In this document: piece by piece, positions 11,701 to 24,716 of the stretch
Numbering within the stretch: position 1 is the stretch's first letter
Layout: each line of letters starts with the position of its first letter
NCBI GenBank assembly: GCA_003184365.1
Contig: NKYR01000008.1
Coordinates: 1-64,000, forward strand
Source of the DNA: Evernia prunastri
Taxonomy: Eukaryota; Ascomycota; Lecanoromycetes; Lecanorales; Parmeliaceae
Reading direction: 5' to 3'
Length of the DNA stretch: 64,000 bases
The notes under the pieces: model-generated
The model's database searches: none
Told to the model about the DNA's origin: nothing
Seen by the model: the letters and a program-made list of their open reading frames with translations, nothing else
Program-made: the position numbers and the translations under genes

Positions 11701-14700
11701 CTTTTGCTCTTATCGTTACGAACGATATATATAACGAGTTCTTCGATTTCTGTTTTAAATAAGATTTTAATCTTTTTATTCACTGCGATTATTATAATCT
11801 TTTGAAATTTGACGATCTTATCGTTACATGAATTATGATTTTAAGTGTAACTTGACTCGAATATATCGTAAGAGTCGCTTAGTTTTATAAAAAAGATTAG
11901 AATTCGTAGAGATTCGACGATAATAAGAGATTTGTGAAAATTAGTAATATTCGAAGTAATCTTATAAAAGTTCTTTTTATATTAACGAATTTCATCTTCG
12001 TCGAGTATAAAATTAAATATTTAACGCATTAACTCTCTATAGAGATTTATACTCTTAAGCTAATAATTCTTAATTAAAATATTTAATATAATCTAAGAAT
12101 TTTTGCTATCGAATTCGACTTCGATTAATTCATAATTATTATCTTCGAGACGATAAAAGATAACGATATAAATTCTATAATTAATGATATTATTAAAGAG
12201 CGAGAAATTGTTAAGTATTAATTAATTATTAATATTTTATTTTTATCGACGATATTTTAGATTGAACTTTAAAATAATAATAAAGTTGAGAAGAAATATA
12301 TTCTTCTCGTCGAATAAATTAATCGCTGAAATTATCGAGACTAACGCGTTTCTTCTATCGTCTTACGCGTTGTGTCACGATCGTCACAATATATAGACAT
12401 ATAGTAGATGTAAACGTGATAACTAAGAGCTATCGAGAATTGTACTGCTTAAATATATTGTTCGTCAAGCATATCTAGATCTAACTAGCTCCTTTTAGAT
12501 TAAGTCTTCAAATCAAATCTAATTAAATCATAATATCATCTCTCTTCGAAAAAAGACTAATCTTTAGTCGATATTAACGTTGATAAAAAGTGTAAGTATC
12601 TCATTAGAAATATAATAGCTAATCTAAGTACTGAAAGTTATGCGAAAGTTATAAAATATATCAAAAACGATTAAGTAGATTTTCGAGAGGTTAGCTGATA
12701 TCGAAATGAAAATAGAAACGTAGAAATTAAGCTGAAATAGACGACGTCGTAGCGATATCGAAACAAAAATATCGAATAATGAGAATCGAAGCGGTTTAGT
12801 CGAAGTCGACGTCGTAGTAAACTTGATTTTTTTTTATTAAGATAGTTTAAAATTTTTAATAGCGATATCGAAATATATATCGAAGAGTGAGAATCGAAGC
12901 GTTTATTAAGATAATTTAAAACTTTCAATAGCGATATCGAAATAAAAGTAAAAAACGTTATTTCAAGAAAATAACGAAATTATTTTTTGATAATTACTGA
13001 GATAAAGCGATCGTCGACATAAAAACTAATCGCTCTTCGTAAGACGAATAATTTGATATTAAAATTTTTAAATTAATAAAGTGTTTTAGATCGTCGCGAG
13101 AGATTTCGATATTATTTAAAAATATTACAATCTTTATTTATATCGAAATAGAAGATTTAATATTTTTCAAATTAATTATCAAATAAAATAAATGATAAAT
13201 CGTGTCGTTCTATTCGACGTCAAATCGTATTAAAGCTTTAATTTTAATATTCGTCAAACTTCGCTCTTTTATTTAAACTTATTACTTTTTCTTGAAATTA
13301 ACGAGCTCACTAAATAATTCTTGAATAAATCTATTATTATCGCTAACTGTTTTTAATTCATCGAATTAAACTCTTTTATACGATTTTCGAAATTTCTTAG
13401 ATTACGACGAACTATTTAAAGTTCGTGATATTTTTAATATATTTTAAGATTGAAAAAAATTCGTCAAGCGATTGATTAGTTTTAACTACGCGAATTTTTT
13501 CGAAGATTCGAAATATTTAAGCGCGATATCGAGATTTTCGAGATTTAAAGTTTGAAATTATTGAAATAAAGTAATATAATAACGAGCATTTATATCTATT
13601 GAAGATTACGCGAATTTTTTCGAAAATTCGAGATATTCGAACGCGATATCGAAATTTGAAATCTAAGATTATTAAGATAAAAGTTTGATTTCGTACGTGC
13701 TTATTGAAGATTACGCGAGTTTTTTCAAAGATTTAAAACATTCGAATTATTAAGATGAAAGTTTGATTTTACGCGTGATATCGAGATTCGAAGTTTAAAA
13801 TTATTAAGATATATTAATTAAAATAAAGCTAGTCTTTGAAAAAATAGAAGTTATCGTGCGATTCGAGATTTGATTTATAACTTCGACGAATAATTATTTT
13901 AATATATCTTAATCTAATAAGAGATTGTAGATTTATATTACACGATTAGTAATATTCTTAATTTGACTAATTAAATACTATATCGTCAATATTTCTTTTT
14001 ATTCTTTTTCGATTTTAATCGTTTTAAGTTTTATATATTTTTTATAATCTTCGTATAATTATAAATTTATTTAAACGATAAATCTTAATTAATCTAAATT
14101 GTCGATTATAATAATTATCGCTTTATAAAAAACGAAGCTTTTCGCTAAATTATCTTTTTTATTGAAATTAAGCTTTTAATTCTTCTTTCGATTATTTATC
14201 TTTAATATTATCGTTTAATACTTTTAAAAATCGAATAATATTATAAAAAAAGCGTAGAACTAATAAAAATCCGCTCGAATTAATTGAATAATAACGTTTA
14301 ATTTAGATTTTTTCGGGAATCTATTGATTAAAGATTAATTTATCTTAGTTATATACTTGATTTAAGCTTAACTTTATTCGCTTTTAAACGATTCGTCGAT
14401 ATTTAAATTATCGTAAACTCTTCTTAATAAATAATCGAACGAAGCTCGATAAATAAGTAACATATCTTTTAACGTTATCGTAGAGATTTGCATTTAAATA
14501 TCTTTAAAAGTAATTATAAGCTTTAAAGATAAAGCTTAAATTGTCGTCGATGTTATTTTTAATATAAATAATATTAACGATAACGAGAACGTTTGAAAAT
14601 CTAATAGACGTTTATCGAGCGAAATTCTAAATCGTTATATAGATACGCGATTTAAAGAAGATAATTATTTACTTTTTTTAAGCTTATTATAATAAATTCG

Positions 14701-15374
14701 CTTTTCAAGCTTTCGTTATCGTTCGTCTCGATTATTTATAAATATTATCTCATTAAAAATTCGCGTTCTCTAATAATATCTTCGATATTTTAATCTTAAT
14801 CGTCTCTTTTTTTAAGAATATTATTAATATCTTAAATATCGATACGACTAATTATAATCGATATTAGTATAAAATAGTAAGCCAAAGTTAGAGATAATAG
14901 ATTAACGCTATGAATAATAAAATAATATAATGTTTTAAGAGAGTTGTGAAATTAAGTCAAAAATTTATACTTTTCATTAACGCGTATTATTAAAATATTT
15001 ATTTTATAAATCTTACTTAAATTAGTAAATTCGCTATCGTCGCTTTCTTTAATATTTAGCTTAACAATATTTTCTACTTTTAAGACTTCTCGAACTTTTA
15101 TATTAGACGAAATACGTCTTTTCGAAAGAATATTATTATTTCTTAAATAATTTTCTTATATTTCTTTCATTTAATTCGATATTTATTAATCTTTTTTCGT
15201 TTTTTTCGACGTATTATCTTTTTTACGACGTACTTCTCTCAATCTTAAAATATTATCGACGATAATTAAAAAATCTCACGATTAAAAGAATCGCTTTTAA
15301 CTTATTTTAGATAAATTATTAAAATTATTAAATAAGACTTATCTATATTTGAAGAAAGCTTTATTTTATAAATT
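11701..15374. other. AT-rich damaged DNA with diffuse internal repeats
   Basis: No gene is recognisable. At 12660-12960 GCGATATCGAAAT-type units recur. At 13484-13810 a unit with TTACGCGAATTTTTTCGAA recurs about three times at roughly 110-120-bp spacing. A less damaged patch lies at 12360-12560. No RNA gene was seen. Confidence 0.5.
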
Positions 15375-16080
15375 AAATTGAAGATTGATTGATTGATTGA
15401 TTGCTTAATACGCCTATCTAGTAAACTACTTTACTAATCAGGGAGTTCCTCGAATATTTGTAGCGCTGAAGAAACCTTTCGGACAAAAACTTCAACTTAT
15501 CCTCTCGTGTTATCATTGTTGTCAACTCTTAGTCTTTGACTGTCAAGTTGTTGCCACAAACCACTGTCACTTCCGTTCTCTTTCAGTCTGCCGCTATTGT
15601 TTCCGTGATTGTCTCCTTCTATGCCTTCTTTTTGCTTCCCCTCTTCTCCTTACCCTTTTTCTTGTTTTGGGTTTCTTTGTCTAGTCCTAGCGGTAATTTG
15701 GACCGAGCCAATTGCTCTTGGGCCAGCGAGAATTGATCGAGACGTCCTATTTTGATCATCCATCGTGCGGCAGCGCGTATTCCGTGCTTCTGTGTCAAGA
15801 TTTGTCGATAATCTGACGTGCCGACTTGTTCAATGAGTTCTCTTCTCTCTTTCGCCAGTTCCGGGCAGAACAGTAATATGTGTTTGACCGTCTGTTTTCT
15901 CCAGCCGCATGAGCACTCAGCGTTTCGAATACCAGGTACCTTCATTCGATAGAGAAAATCATTGAGACCTATCTTCTCGCTTCGAAGTTGTACTGCCATT
16001 GAGCTTTCTGCTTTCCTTAGCTTGGAGTGGTAATCGAATCTATTGTCAAAGAGACCGCCTTCCTGAGCCGGACTTCTAAC

Positions 16081-16081
16081 N
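16081..16081. other. Assembly gap (single N) inside LINE
   Basis: Marks the left edge of a duplicated RT segment (16083-16271 matches 16451-16640). Probably a chimeric join of LINE copies. Confidence 0.8.
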
Positions 16082-16271
16082 CAGTGTGGACAGCCTCAGT
16101 GAGAGTCCCTAATGCGGTCTCCACTGATCGTTTCCTTCTTGCTCCCATCTGTTGTGCTGGCAGCATTTTGTTTTCCTCGGCTATATTGTTGAGTCTCTTT
16201 GAGATCACTGTCTCTAACGCTTTGCCGAGTGTATCGAGAAGTGCAATAGGCCTGTATGACTTCGGCTCAGA

Positions 16272-16272
16272 N
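16272..16272. other. Assembly gap (single N) inside LINE
   Basis: Right edge of the duplicated RT segment. The reverse-transcriptase frame breaks here after LQERATS on the minus strand. Confidence 0.8.
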
Positions 16273-17086
16273 CGATGTTGCTCTTTCCTGTAGAAAACTT
16301 TCCGTCCATTTAACAATAAAGCTTGGCACTCGCTTGCTGCGGAGGTTGTGTATCAGTCTCTCATGGGAGACATTATCAAAAGCGCCTGCTACGTCTAATG
16401 ACAATAGACTCGCCACCTTCCTTTTACCACATTTGCCGTGGTTCCAGACCGTGTGGACAGCCTCAGTGAGAGTCTCTAATGCGGTCTCCACTGATCGTTT
16501 CCTTCTTGCTCCCATCTGTTGTGCTGGCAGCATTTTGTTTTCCTCGGCTATATTGTTGAGTCTCTTTGAGATCACTGTCTCTAACGCTTTGCCGAGTGTA
16601 TCGAGAAGTGCAATAGGTCTGTATGACTTCGGCTCAGAGTAGTCTTTTTTACCTGGTTTCTTGAGAATTATCGTGTTTGCTTCTTTGAAGTGTTTTGGGT
16701 GGTATCCGACATCGAAACAAGCTTGAAAGAGATGAGAAATCGAGTCTATTAGTTTTGTTTCTGTTACCGTTCGCAGAAACCTATTGGGAATTCCAGTGAT
16801 ACCCGGAGCTTTGTCTGCCGCTGGATGCCATATAGCTTCACGGACTTCTTTGTTACTGAGTCTACCGTTTTCTTCTAGGGGTTCGGGATATCTTGTTTCA
16901 GCAATGTCGCTTAAGTCCGCTATCGGTGAAGGGGGAAATAAGACTCTTCTTAAGGCTTTCACTTTGCGTTCGAAGTCCTTTGCTTTGCCTCCGTTCCCGT
17001 CTTTAATCGCTGGAAACTGTGGTAATTCTTTGGGTTTGCCGCTTTGTTGTCTCCCCCACTTTGCAAGTATTATAACGTTTATTAAC

Positions 17087-18012
17087 TAAAGAATTTGAGA
17101 TTTTCGTTTTTTCGAAACGTAATCGATAGAATCTAAATAATCGTAATTTCGAGATTGATAATTAGATTAATAGCGTTTATAAAGATACTTATTTTACGAA
17201 GCTAATTAATAACGTTCTGGATAAAAACGCTTACTTAATAATAACACTTAATTATATTCTCGATTATAATAATATTTAAAAAATGATTTTAATCGACGAT
17301 GTTCTTTAAAAATAAATTTAAAATTAATACTTATTCGATAACGAAACTCGATATTTTATCGAATAACTTTAAATCGAAAATAGATTAATCTATCTTTCGC
17401 TTCGAAATAACGTAATTTTAATTTATAAAATTTTTAATAATTATCTAAAAGCTTTAAAATTAATTCTTTTAATTTAATATTACGTCGATTATAATTTAAT
17501 CGATTATTAAAAGACTTTAATTTTATATTTTAATAAGACAAGATCGATATTTCATTAGCTCGTTATAATAAAATAATAATTAATAAATCGACGAAGCTTA
17601 AAGATTTATTTATATTTTTGATTAATCTTTTTTATCACTTCTTAATCGTATAAATTATAATTAAACTAATTAAAATAAAATAAATCGAAGAGCTATCTTT
17701 CTTAACGAGATTTTTTAAATCTTCGAGATTATTAAACGAATAGAGAAGATTTTAATAAATTAAAAATCTTCGAAGTCGATAAGAATTAATAACTAAAGAA
17801 CTTTTCAATAAGATTTAATAATAATTTAAGTGTTTTAAAATTTTCTAAATTATCTTTTAATCTAAAGATTTAGAATTTAAAATTCTTTTAATTTAATATA
17901 AATTAAGACGAGTTAGACGCGAGAAGATATTTCTCGACTTTCCTCTAATACTATTTTCGCTTCGCGTCTAATAAGAAACGATATATTATCTAAACTATTT
18001 TTATATCGATAT
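17087..18012. other. AT-rich damaged DNA, no gene seen
   Basis: Heavily converted sequence with spared CpG. No parent element was recognised. Confidence 0.5.
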
Positions 18013-18257
18013 TACTGTCCTGCTCGTCTACGAGGTTCTACTACTAGTCTAAACCGGTTATTTAATACGACTATAACCGATATTATACTATTATAAAACG
18101 AATTTATGATAGTTCTAGAACGGTTTAATAACCCTCGTATTCTATAGGTTCTTTCGTTAGAACCCACAACGGTTTTTGGTTTTGCAACGGTTTTTGGTTT
18201 TGATATCGTTATATTACTGTTATACTACCTTCGAAGACTACGAAGATTGAGAATTCT

Positions 18258-18600
18258 CTAGATTTGCAGTGATTGCGGAGGTTGCGGAGGCTGAGAACCT
18301 TTCAAGGCTGCATGGCTGAAGGGGCTGCATGACTGCATAGCCGCATGGCTGTATGACTGAATGGCTGAATGGCTGCAATAGGCATGGCTATGGGCATGGG
18401 TATGGGCAAGAGACTGAGACATCTCCATTGCTGCAGTGGCTCGGAAGGCTGCAGAGGCCGAGAATTCTTCAAGGCTGCATAGCTGTATGGCTGCATGGCT
18501 GAATGGCTGCAATGGACATGGCAAGAGCATGAGTATGGGCAAGAGAAGAGACTGAGACATCTCCATTGCTGCAGTGACTCGAAAGGCTACGAAGACTGAG
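18258..18600. repeat. GGCTGCATGGCTGAATG-type minisatellite, about two units
   Basis: The repeat is built of GCTGCAT/GCTGAAT steps, a CATGGGTATGGGCA stretch and CTGAGACATCTCCATTGCTG, recurring at about 180 bp. It produces open frames on the minus strand rich in H, A, M and P that are repeat artefacts. A damaged relative with about three units lies at 25840-26320. Confidence 0.75.
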
Positions 18601-18802
18601 AACTCTCTAAATCTATAGTGACTATATGATTATTGATCGTGACTGCCTAAAAAAAAAAAAAAATGAAAATGAAAATGAAAATGAAAAAAAAATGAATTGA
18701 AAAAAAGTTTTAAAAATAAAATAAAGTTTAAAAAAAGATTTAGTTAAAAATTAAAAATAATCGTTTTTAGTATGTTTTAGGTAAATTTAATAAGTTAATT
18801 TT

Positions 18803-18905
18803 AAAACGATTATATATCGAGATATTACTTAATCGTAGTATTTAAAACGATTATATATCGAGATATTACTTAATCGTAGTATTTAAAACGATTATATAAC
18901 GAGAT
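18803..18905. repeat. 41-bp tandem repeat, 2.5 copies
   Basis: AAAACGATTATATATCGAGA begins at 18803, 18844 and 18885. The first two copies are identical, so the duplication is younger than the base damage. Confidence 0.85.
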
Positions 18906-19045
18906 TAAAACTTAACTATCTTTCGTCGCTATTATATAAACGTTATCTAATCGTTAGATATCGACTCTTTACTCGTAAAGTAACTATTTCCGCTATTAAT
19001 CGAGTATATAACGAGTGTATAACCTCGTAGAAGACCAGGACAGTA

Positions 19046-20341
19046 TTTATCGATACTCGAAGAACTAATAAATCGTATTTTAAATCGTTTTTTATTAATT
19101 TTTCGATAGTTATTAAAACGATAATATAATCTCTTTAATAGCTCATTTTCGAATATTAAATTTTTTTAATATTTCTTCGAATTTTCGTAATTTCCTTCAC
19201 TGGTTCGATAATATAATTTATTATTCTTAGATATAATATTAAACGTTTTTTAGCTATTTTAAAAGATTCGACGAATTAATTAAACCGATTTTTGAAATTA
19301 AGAGAAACGTTTCTTTCTATCTTCGTTATAATAATTAACTTTATAAAAATATTTTTAAACGTTACTTTAATAAACGATAATACTTTTAAAATATTTTGAA
19401 ATATTTTAATATTTAAATAAAAGTTCGTAGAGATAATTAAAAACTTTTCGAATTCGTTTTTTAAAATAGAAATTAATTAATATTATAACGATTCGAAAGA
19501 CATCGATAAGATCTTAATATCTTCTTAATTAATTATTTAATAACTTAATAATTAATCGAGTTGATTAATTGGCGCTGAGAGATTTTAAAGATAAAACAAT
19601 CGTGAAATTAAAAGAATAACTTTAAGATTTCTCGATTAGTCTGATAATTTAAAATTAACGTAATTAAGTTTAATATAAATTACTTGAAATTAATTGATAT
19701 AGCGAAAGCGTGGTTAATAATTTAGAAGTATTAACGAAAGCGTTTAATGCACTTTAAACTTCTTTATATATAGAATTTAAATAATAATTAATATATTTCG
19801 AAGATTTCTGAAATTCAAGAAAATAGCTTAATATATCTTTTTAATATCGTGATATTGCTATTAATTATTACGTCGTAGTAATATATACGTATAATGAGTG
19901 TGAAAAGTCTGTGTTTTTCTATAAAGTTCTGCTATCTAAATACATTGCTTTGTTAGGCTTCGCCGAGCTTCTTTCTGATCTTGCTGTATGTTTATTCCGA
20001 GCTCTATCAAGCTTCGTCAAGCAAGCTCCGCCTTGTTCATAACACGAGTTATGCTAAAAAAAGAAAAAAAAAAGAAAAAAAAAAAGAAAAAATTTAAAAT
20101 AAAAGAAGAGAAAAAAGAGAGCGAAGGAAGAAAAAAAAAAAGTCTTTTAACTATTAAAATTTTGATAATTTCGAAAAAGAGCAAGTAATTAATTTTTCGA
20201 TTTTTTTAACCTCTCGCATCATGAATTGAATTCATGAATCTATACTTGTTATTATTAATATATTAAACATAAATCATATATGTGATATGTGAAAAAACGA
20301 TCATATATATCTTGATTAAAGCTTATTGCGTATTAGTTAAT
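19046..20341. other. AT-rich damaged DNA; less damaged patch 19890-20060
   Basis: No gene. The 19890-20060 patch has TGTGAAAAG ... CATAACA ends but no matching flanks, so I do not call it an LTR. A lysine-rich frame at 19988-20188 is only an A-rich tract. A 17-nt palindrome CATGAATTGAATTCATG at 20220-20236 matches the end of the element at 29631-30020. Confidence 0.45.
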
Positions 20342-20544
20342 TGACACAGGTGAGAAATAGGTATATATACTAACTATATATGTAAGGTGATTAAATACAT
20401 ATTGCGCGAAGAAGAAGAAGAATCACGAAGTAGGAAGGGAAACCTATGAAGTCTTCTTCGCGCCAAGATCTCATTTCCCAATTAGGGCAAGCCTCGGAGG
20501 CTTTCAAGCTCCGGGGCTTACTGGGCTAAGCTAGAACTATGACA
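20342..20544. mobile_element. Solo LTR, 203 bp, with TTAAT target duplication
   Basis: Ends are TGACACAGG ... CTATGACA. TTAAT lies on both sides (20337-20341 and 20545-20549). The interior is unmutated, with a TATATATA stretch and a GC-rich 3' half. No internal region of the parent element is present, so it fits an LTR-LTR recombination product. Confidence 0.7.
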
Positions 20545-21499
20545 TTAATAATACGTTAAAAGAAGAAATTTCGAGCTCATCGTATAGCTCTTTGAATTAT
20601 TTTGTAACTTACACGTAGTCTAAAGTATACTCTAAATTTATGAATATAAATCTCATATAAAAAGACGTGTTTGAGACGATGATTTCGATAATTATTAGCA
20701 GTGAGAACTTATATTTATTAAATTTATATATCGCGTCGAGAATTAATTCTTTATAATTAATCTTTAATATTGATTATATAACTACTTCGTAATCGAATAC
20801 TTTTTTATACGTACGAATCAATTTTCTTTATTATATAATTGACGAATTAATATCTAAATAGAAGTTATTAATTTAAATACTTCGCTTTTAATCTTATATT
20901 TGATATTATAAATGTCGAATCTTTTGATAAAAGAACTTTCTTCGTTCTAATTAAGATGTAGAGATAAGATTAAGGTATATACTTTAATAAAGATTCAATA
21001 CGCGTTTGATTAATAATAAAGTTTTCAACTAGTTACGTTATCGCGATCTTTAGTTATAATAAATAAGAATCAACTATAATGTAATTATAATTGTAAATAG
21101 AATTTATCACTTTAAGAGATTAATCTATCTACACTTCGACTATTTTAATATATTCAACAATAAGCTCGAATAAGCAGTCAATTAGACGTGTTGAGATAAT
21201 TCTTTTATCGATGCTTTTGTTATTTTTTTTCTGTTTTTCGTCGCGATTATAACGAATTCATATCTTTTTAATAATATCGTCTTTAAATCGTTTAATAAGC
21301 TTTTTAATAACGACGTAATTCTCAAAATATATATACTTCTAAATACGTACAATAAGAGCGTTAAGACTTACGTCTATTTAGTTATTAGAGAATAAAATTA
21401 AAGATATAATTATTAATTAATATAGAAAGATATTTAATAATAATATTTTAGAAAGATGTAAGGATATTCGACTGCGCGTAAGCGCGTGACATTATATCT
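20545..21499. other. AT-rich damaged DNA, probable copia-related sequence
   Basis: It lies directly before the second copia copy on the same strand and is moderately damaged. I could not match it motif by motif. Confidence 0.35.
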
Positions 21500-22657
21500 G
21501 TTTTAATTAATAATTTATATAAATATATTATAACTAATAAATAAAATCGATAAAAATATTATAGATAATAAGAATATTATTAGCTTATTATAAATTTAAG
21601 AAGAAAAAATCTCGATTACGAGTGTTAATAAAAACGAGATTATTATTATTAGCGAAAATACAGTCGATCTTATAAAAAGCGGCGACGATATCGATATTTA
21701 AAAGTTTATCGATAAATGAAAGATTAATATCTATATTAGATGTATATAACATATTTAATAAATTAATAATAATACGTTTATCGATTATCGTATAAAATAA
21801 AATAATGATCTCGCGATTTATAAATTAAATCTAATTATTTTCAATATTTTTAATAAAATAAAAATAAATTATTTCGTATATAACAAATATAAATTGATTC
21901 GTAAGGAAATAACGAAAGTAAGCTTAATAATATCGATAATTATAAAAATTATAAATTTCTTATTAGACACGATAAAAATATCGAAGTTATTATTATAAAA
22001 TTAATAATTTATTTATTAAAAGCGTCGAGAATATTATAGTAGTTAGATTTTTTGAAAATATAATTAATATTAAAATAATCGTTCTTCTTTAAAATCGAGA
22101 TATTAAATAATATCTTTTTAATACGTTTTCGCTTATTACTTAACGACTTATTTTCATGAAAAAAAAAAAAAAAAAAAATTCTTCTTCTTCTTTGCGATTA
22201 TAAACTTTTTAAATTTAAAATAGAATAATTTGATTTAATATTTAACGAGAAAGTATTTATATTTACGATTAGTCGCTTTATATAAAAAATAAATTTCGCG
22301 GTTATCATTATTATTAGCGCTCTTCGTGAACTTATTTTTATTTTTACTACTACGATAAATAAATATAATAATATTAAAATTATTTAATAAGATACGACGT
22401 TCTTTTTTTACGATAATTAAAATAATTTTATTAAATTTAATATAATTCTCATTATAAAGCTTATAAATTTAAATCTAAATCTAAATTATAATAAAAATCT
22501 TAAAAATATTATCGAATTTAATAAAAAATAAGTCGATTAAATAGATCTTCGAAAAAATAAGACTATCGTTTAAATTAATAATTTCGATATTAATTCTTTA
22601 AAACATCTTTTCATATTGAAAAATTTATTTTTAAAATTAAAGATAATAATACGAAAC

Positions 22658-22955
22658 TGTCAAGATTATGTGGTAGGACACTTAGTTGTATTAACTATGG
22701 AGTGCTATGGTACAAAGGGCGACCTATGTAGGGCCGGTGCCAAGGCCGGCCTTGGCCCGGTCTTTAGCCGGGCCGAGGTCTTGGCAGTCCTCTACCCTAC
22801 AATTTCAACANTATATGGTAGGACACTTAGTTGTATTAACTATGGAGTGCTATGGTACAAAGGGCGACCTATGTAGGGCCGGTGCCAAGGCCGGCCTTGG
22901 CCCGGTCTTTAGCCGGGCCGAGGTCTTGGCAGTCCTCTACCCTACAATTTCAACA
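22658..22955 (-). mobile_element. LTR element collapsed to two LTRs, GAAAC target duplication
   Basis: Two near-identical copies of the small LTR stand head to tail around a single N at 22811. GAAAC flanks the pair (22653-22657 and 22956-22960). The simplest reading is a full element whose internal region was lost in assembly. A true tandem LTR pair is less likely. Confidence 0.7.
22811..22811. other. Assembly gap (single N) between two LTRs
   Basis: It sits exactly between two LTR copies; the second copy lacks its first bases. The missing sequence may be several kilobases. Confidence 0.8.
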
Positions 22956-24564
22956 GAAACTTCTTTATAAGTTATACATAAAGATTAAAATTAATTAATT
23001 TATAACCTTCGATAATAAGATTAAGCGTCGTTTCGAAGTCTTCTACGTGTTTCTTAATAAATTAACGCTTATTATAATTTAAATGATTTCGAAATATTGC
23101 GAATATATAAGATTTTTTAACGTTAATAAATGAAAAGAAATTATTAATAATAAATTGATTATCAATATTTTCGCGTTATAAAATATATTTAAGAAAAAAA
23201 TTTATAATTTTGATAAAAATTAAAAATATATTATTATTATCGACGAAGTCGAATTATTCGACGATAAGTTAATTATTTAATTATTTAAATATCGTTAAAA
23301 GAATTAAAAGAAAAGCGAGAAGATAACACGTAATATATTAATAGAAAAAAAATTAATAACGACGATTCGACTATCGTTTTAAATAAGATATCGATTAAAA
23401 AAAAGTTAAAGAATACTTTTAAATCTAAGAATAATTATTTCGAAGAAGACGACCAAGTTTTCGTACGAGAATTAAATAATTCGATATCACTAATAATATT
23501 AAGAGTGTCTTCGCTAACATCAAAATTAATATTATTATTATTTAATAATATAATGAAAATAAAATAGATATTTTAATCGCTATTAGAGTTCTTAAGAATC
23601 TCATCGATATTTAATAATTATTATTAATCTTCGAATCTTTGTAGACGAAGTAAAAAATATTTATATATAAATCTACGATAGATACGAGCGACGTTATTAA
23701 AATAAAAGATATTTAGAAGTAAAAACAACTTGATAATATAAATTAATTTATGATAAAATTATATTAAATATAACTATAAAAGACGTATTAATCTTCTTAA
23801 AGATGCTTTAACGCTTTTTTTATATTATTATTTTAATAAAGATTTGAATTCCTAATATTCGTTTTACGAGTCGTCGTTATAAGATTAAAATTAATTTGTT
23901 ATAATCACAGCGATAAGATATTTACGAAAATAATGAATTAAAAAATTTGAAAATAAAACTTAGTCTTTTTTTTTAGAGATTTCTAAAATCGAAATATTTT
24001 ATAATAATAAAAAACTTTTATTATTTTATTTTATAATAAACTTTTTTTAAAGCGCTCTGTTTAAAAATCGATTATTATAAACTATTTTAAAAGATTTTAA
24101 ACTATAATTAGATAATTAATATTGCTAATTTCAATTATCGTAGATAATTACTATTAATTCGATTTTAATAGAATTATTATTAATAAAGCGATATAAAAAA
24201 TAATAAGATTTAAAAATCTCGTTAGCGTGTTCTACGTAGAAAGATTTGATGAAATATTCTATTATTGATTTTTAATAATATAACGATTTGACGATCGCAT
24301 AGCGCGATATTAGCAATTAATAACTTCGACGTATCTCGATATATTAACGAGAAGTTAAAAAAACTCTTAATTATCGATTTTCGATTAAAGAATTATTTAA
24401 TAATAAAAAGTATTTATATTAAAGAGATTTGTAAAGAGATTTATATAATTATAACGATTCGTCGCGATAACTATATCGTAATACGATAAATATTATCGCA
24501 GTTATAATTAATAATAACCTATCACTATAGATAAACAGCGTCGAGTAAACTCGAGCTTATAATC

Positions 24565-24716
24565 TATCAAGATTATGTGATAAAACACTTAGTCATATTA
24601 ACTATAGAGTGCTATAATACAAAGGGTGACCTATATAGGGCGATTTCAAGGCCGGCCTTGGCTCGGCCTTTAGCTGGGCCGAGGCCTTGGCGGTTCTCTA
24701 ACCTACAATTTGAACA
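24565..24716 (-). repeat. Lightly damaged copy of small copia LTR
   Basis: Shares both the LTR and its leader flank with 1-637, so it is the 5' LTR of the second copia copy. The GC-rich core is mostly retained. Confidence 0.7.

Larger units (their letters stand above)
15375..17086 (-). mobile_element. Non-LTR retrotransposon (LINE family B), 5'-truncated, largely unmutated
   Basis: Normal composition inside AT-rich DNA. The minus strand encodes reverse transcriptase (16962 down to about 16267) with KSYRPIALLDTLGKALE and the catalytic-aspartate motif LDVAGAFDNVSH, then a C-terminal segment (15999 to 15619) with the LINE zinc-knuckle pattern C-x-C-x8-H-x4-C. The 3' UTR ends near 15375 in a (CAAT)n tail. 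A second partial RT copy lies between N positions 16081 and 16272 and duplicates 16451-16640, so the assembly is scrambled there and the RT catalytic YADD box is missing. No target duplication was found. The element is not intact as assembled. Confidence 0.85.
18013..19045. mobile_element. TIR-bounded element carrying a minisatellite
   Basis: The left end TACTGTCCTGCTCGTCTACG and the right end reverse-complemented (TACTGTCCTGGTCTTCTACG) match over about 25 bp with two mismatches, followed by AGGTT in both. Inside are the minisatellite at 18258-18600, a GAAAAT microsatellite near 18660-18700 and a 41-bp tandem array at 18803-18905. No transposase frame is visible. No clean target duplication was found, though TATCGAT occurs close to both ends. 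Likely a non-autonomous DNA element; the class is unknown. Confidence 0.55.
21500..24564 (-). pseudogene. Second RIP-damaged copia copy (gag-pol fragment and leader)
   Basis: 21520-22230 is colinear with 10740-11590 of the first copia remnant (same order, many transitions, small indels). 24056-24564 is the damaged counterpart of the unmutated leader at 1-484. With the LTR at 24565-24716 this gives the order LTR, leader, gag region on the minus strand. A younger LTR element is inserted at 22658-22955. All frames are broken. Confidence 0.6.

Noticed and set aside
18258..18566. Open frames rich in H/A/M/P on the minus strand
   Set aside because: Translation of the minisatellite; the frame follows the repeat unit and no start or splice context supports a gene.
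19897..20042. Possible LTR with TGTGAAAAG ... CATAACA ends
   Set aside because: Flanking bases do not form a duplication and no second copy was seen.
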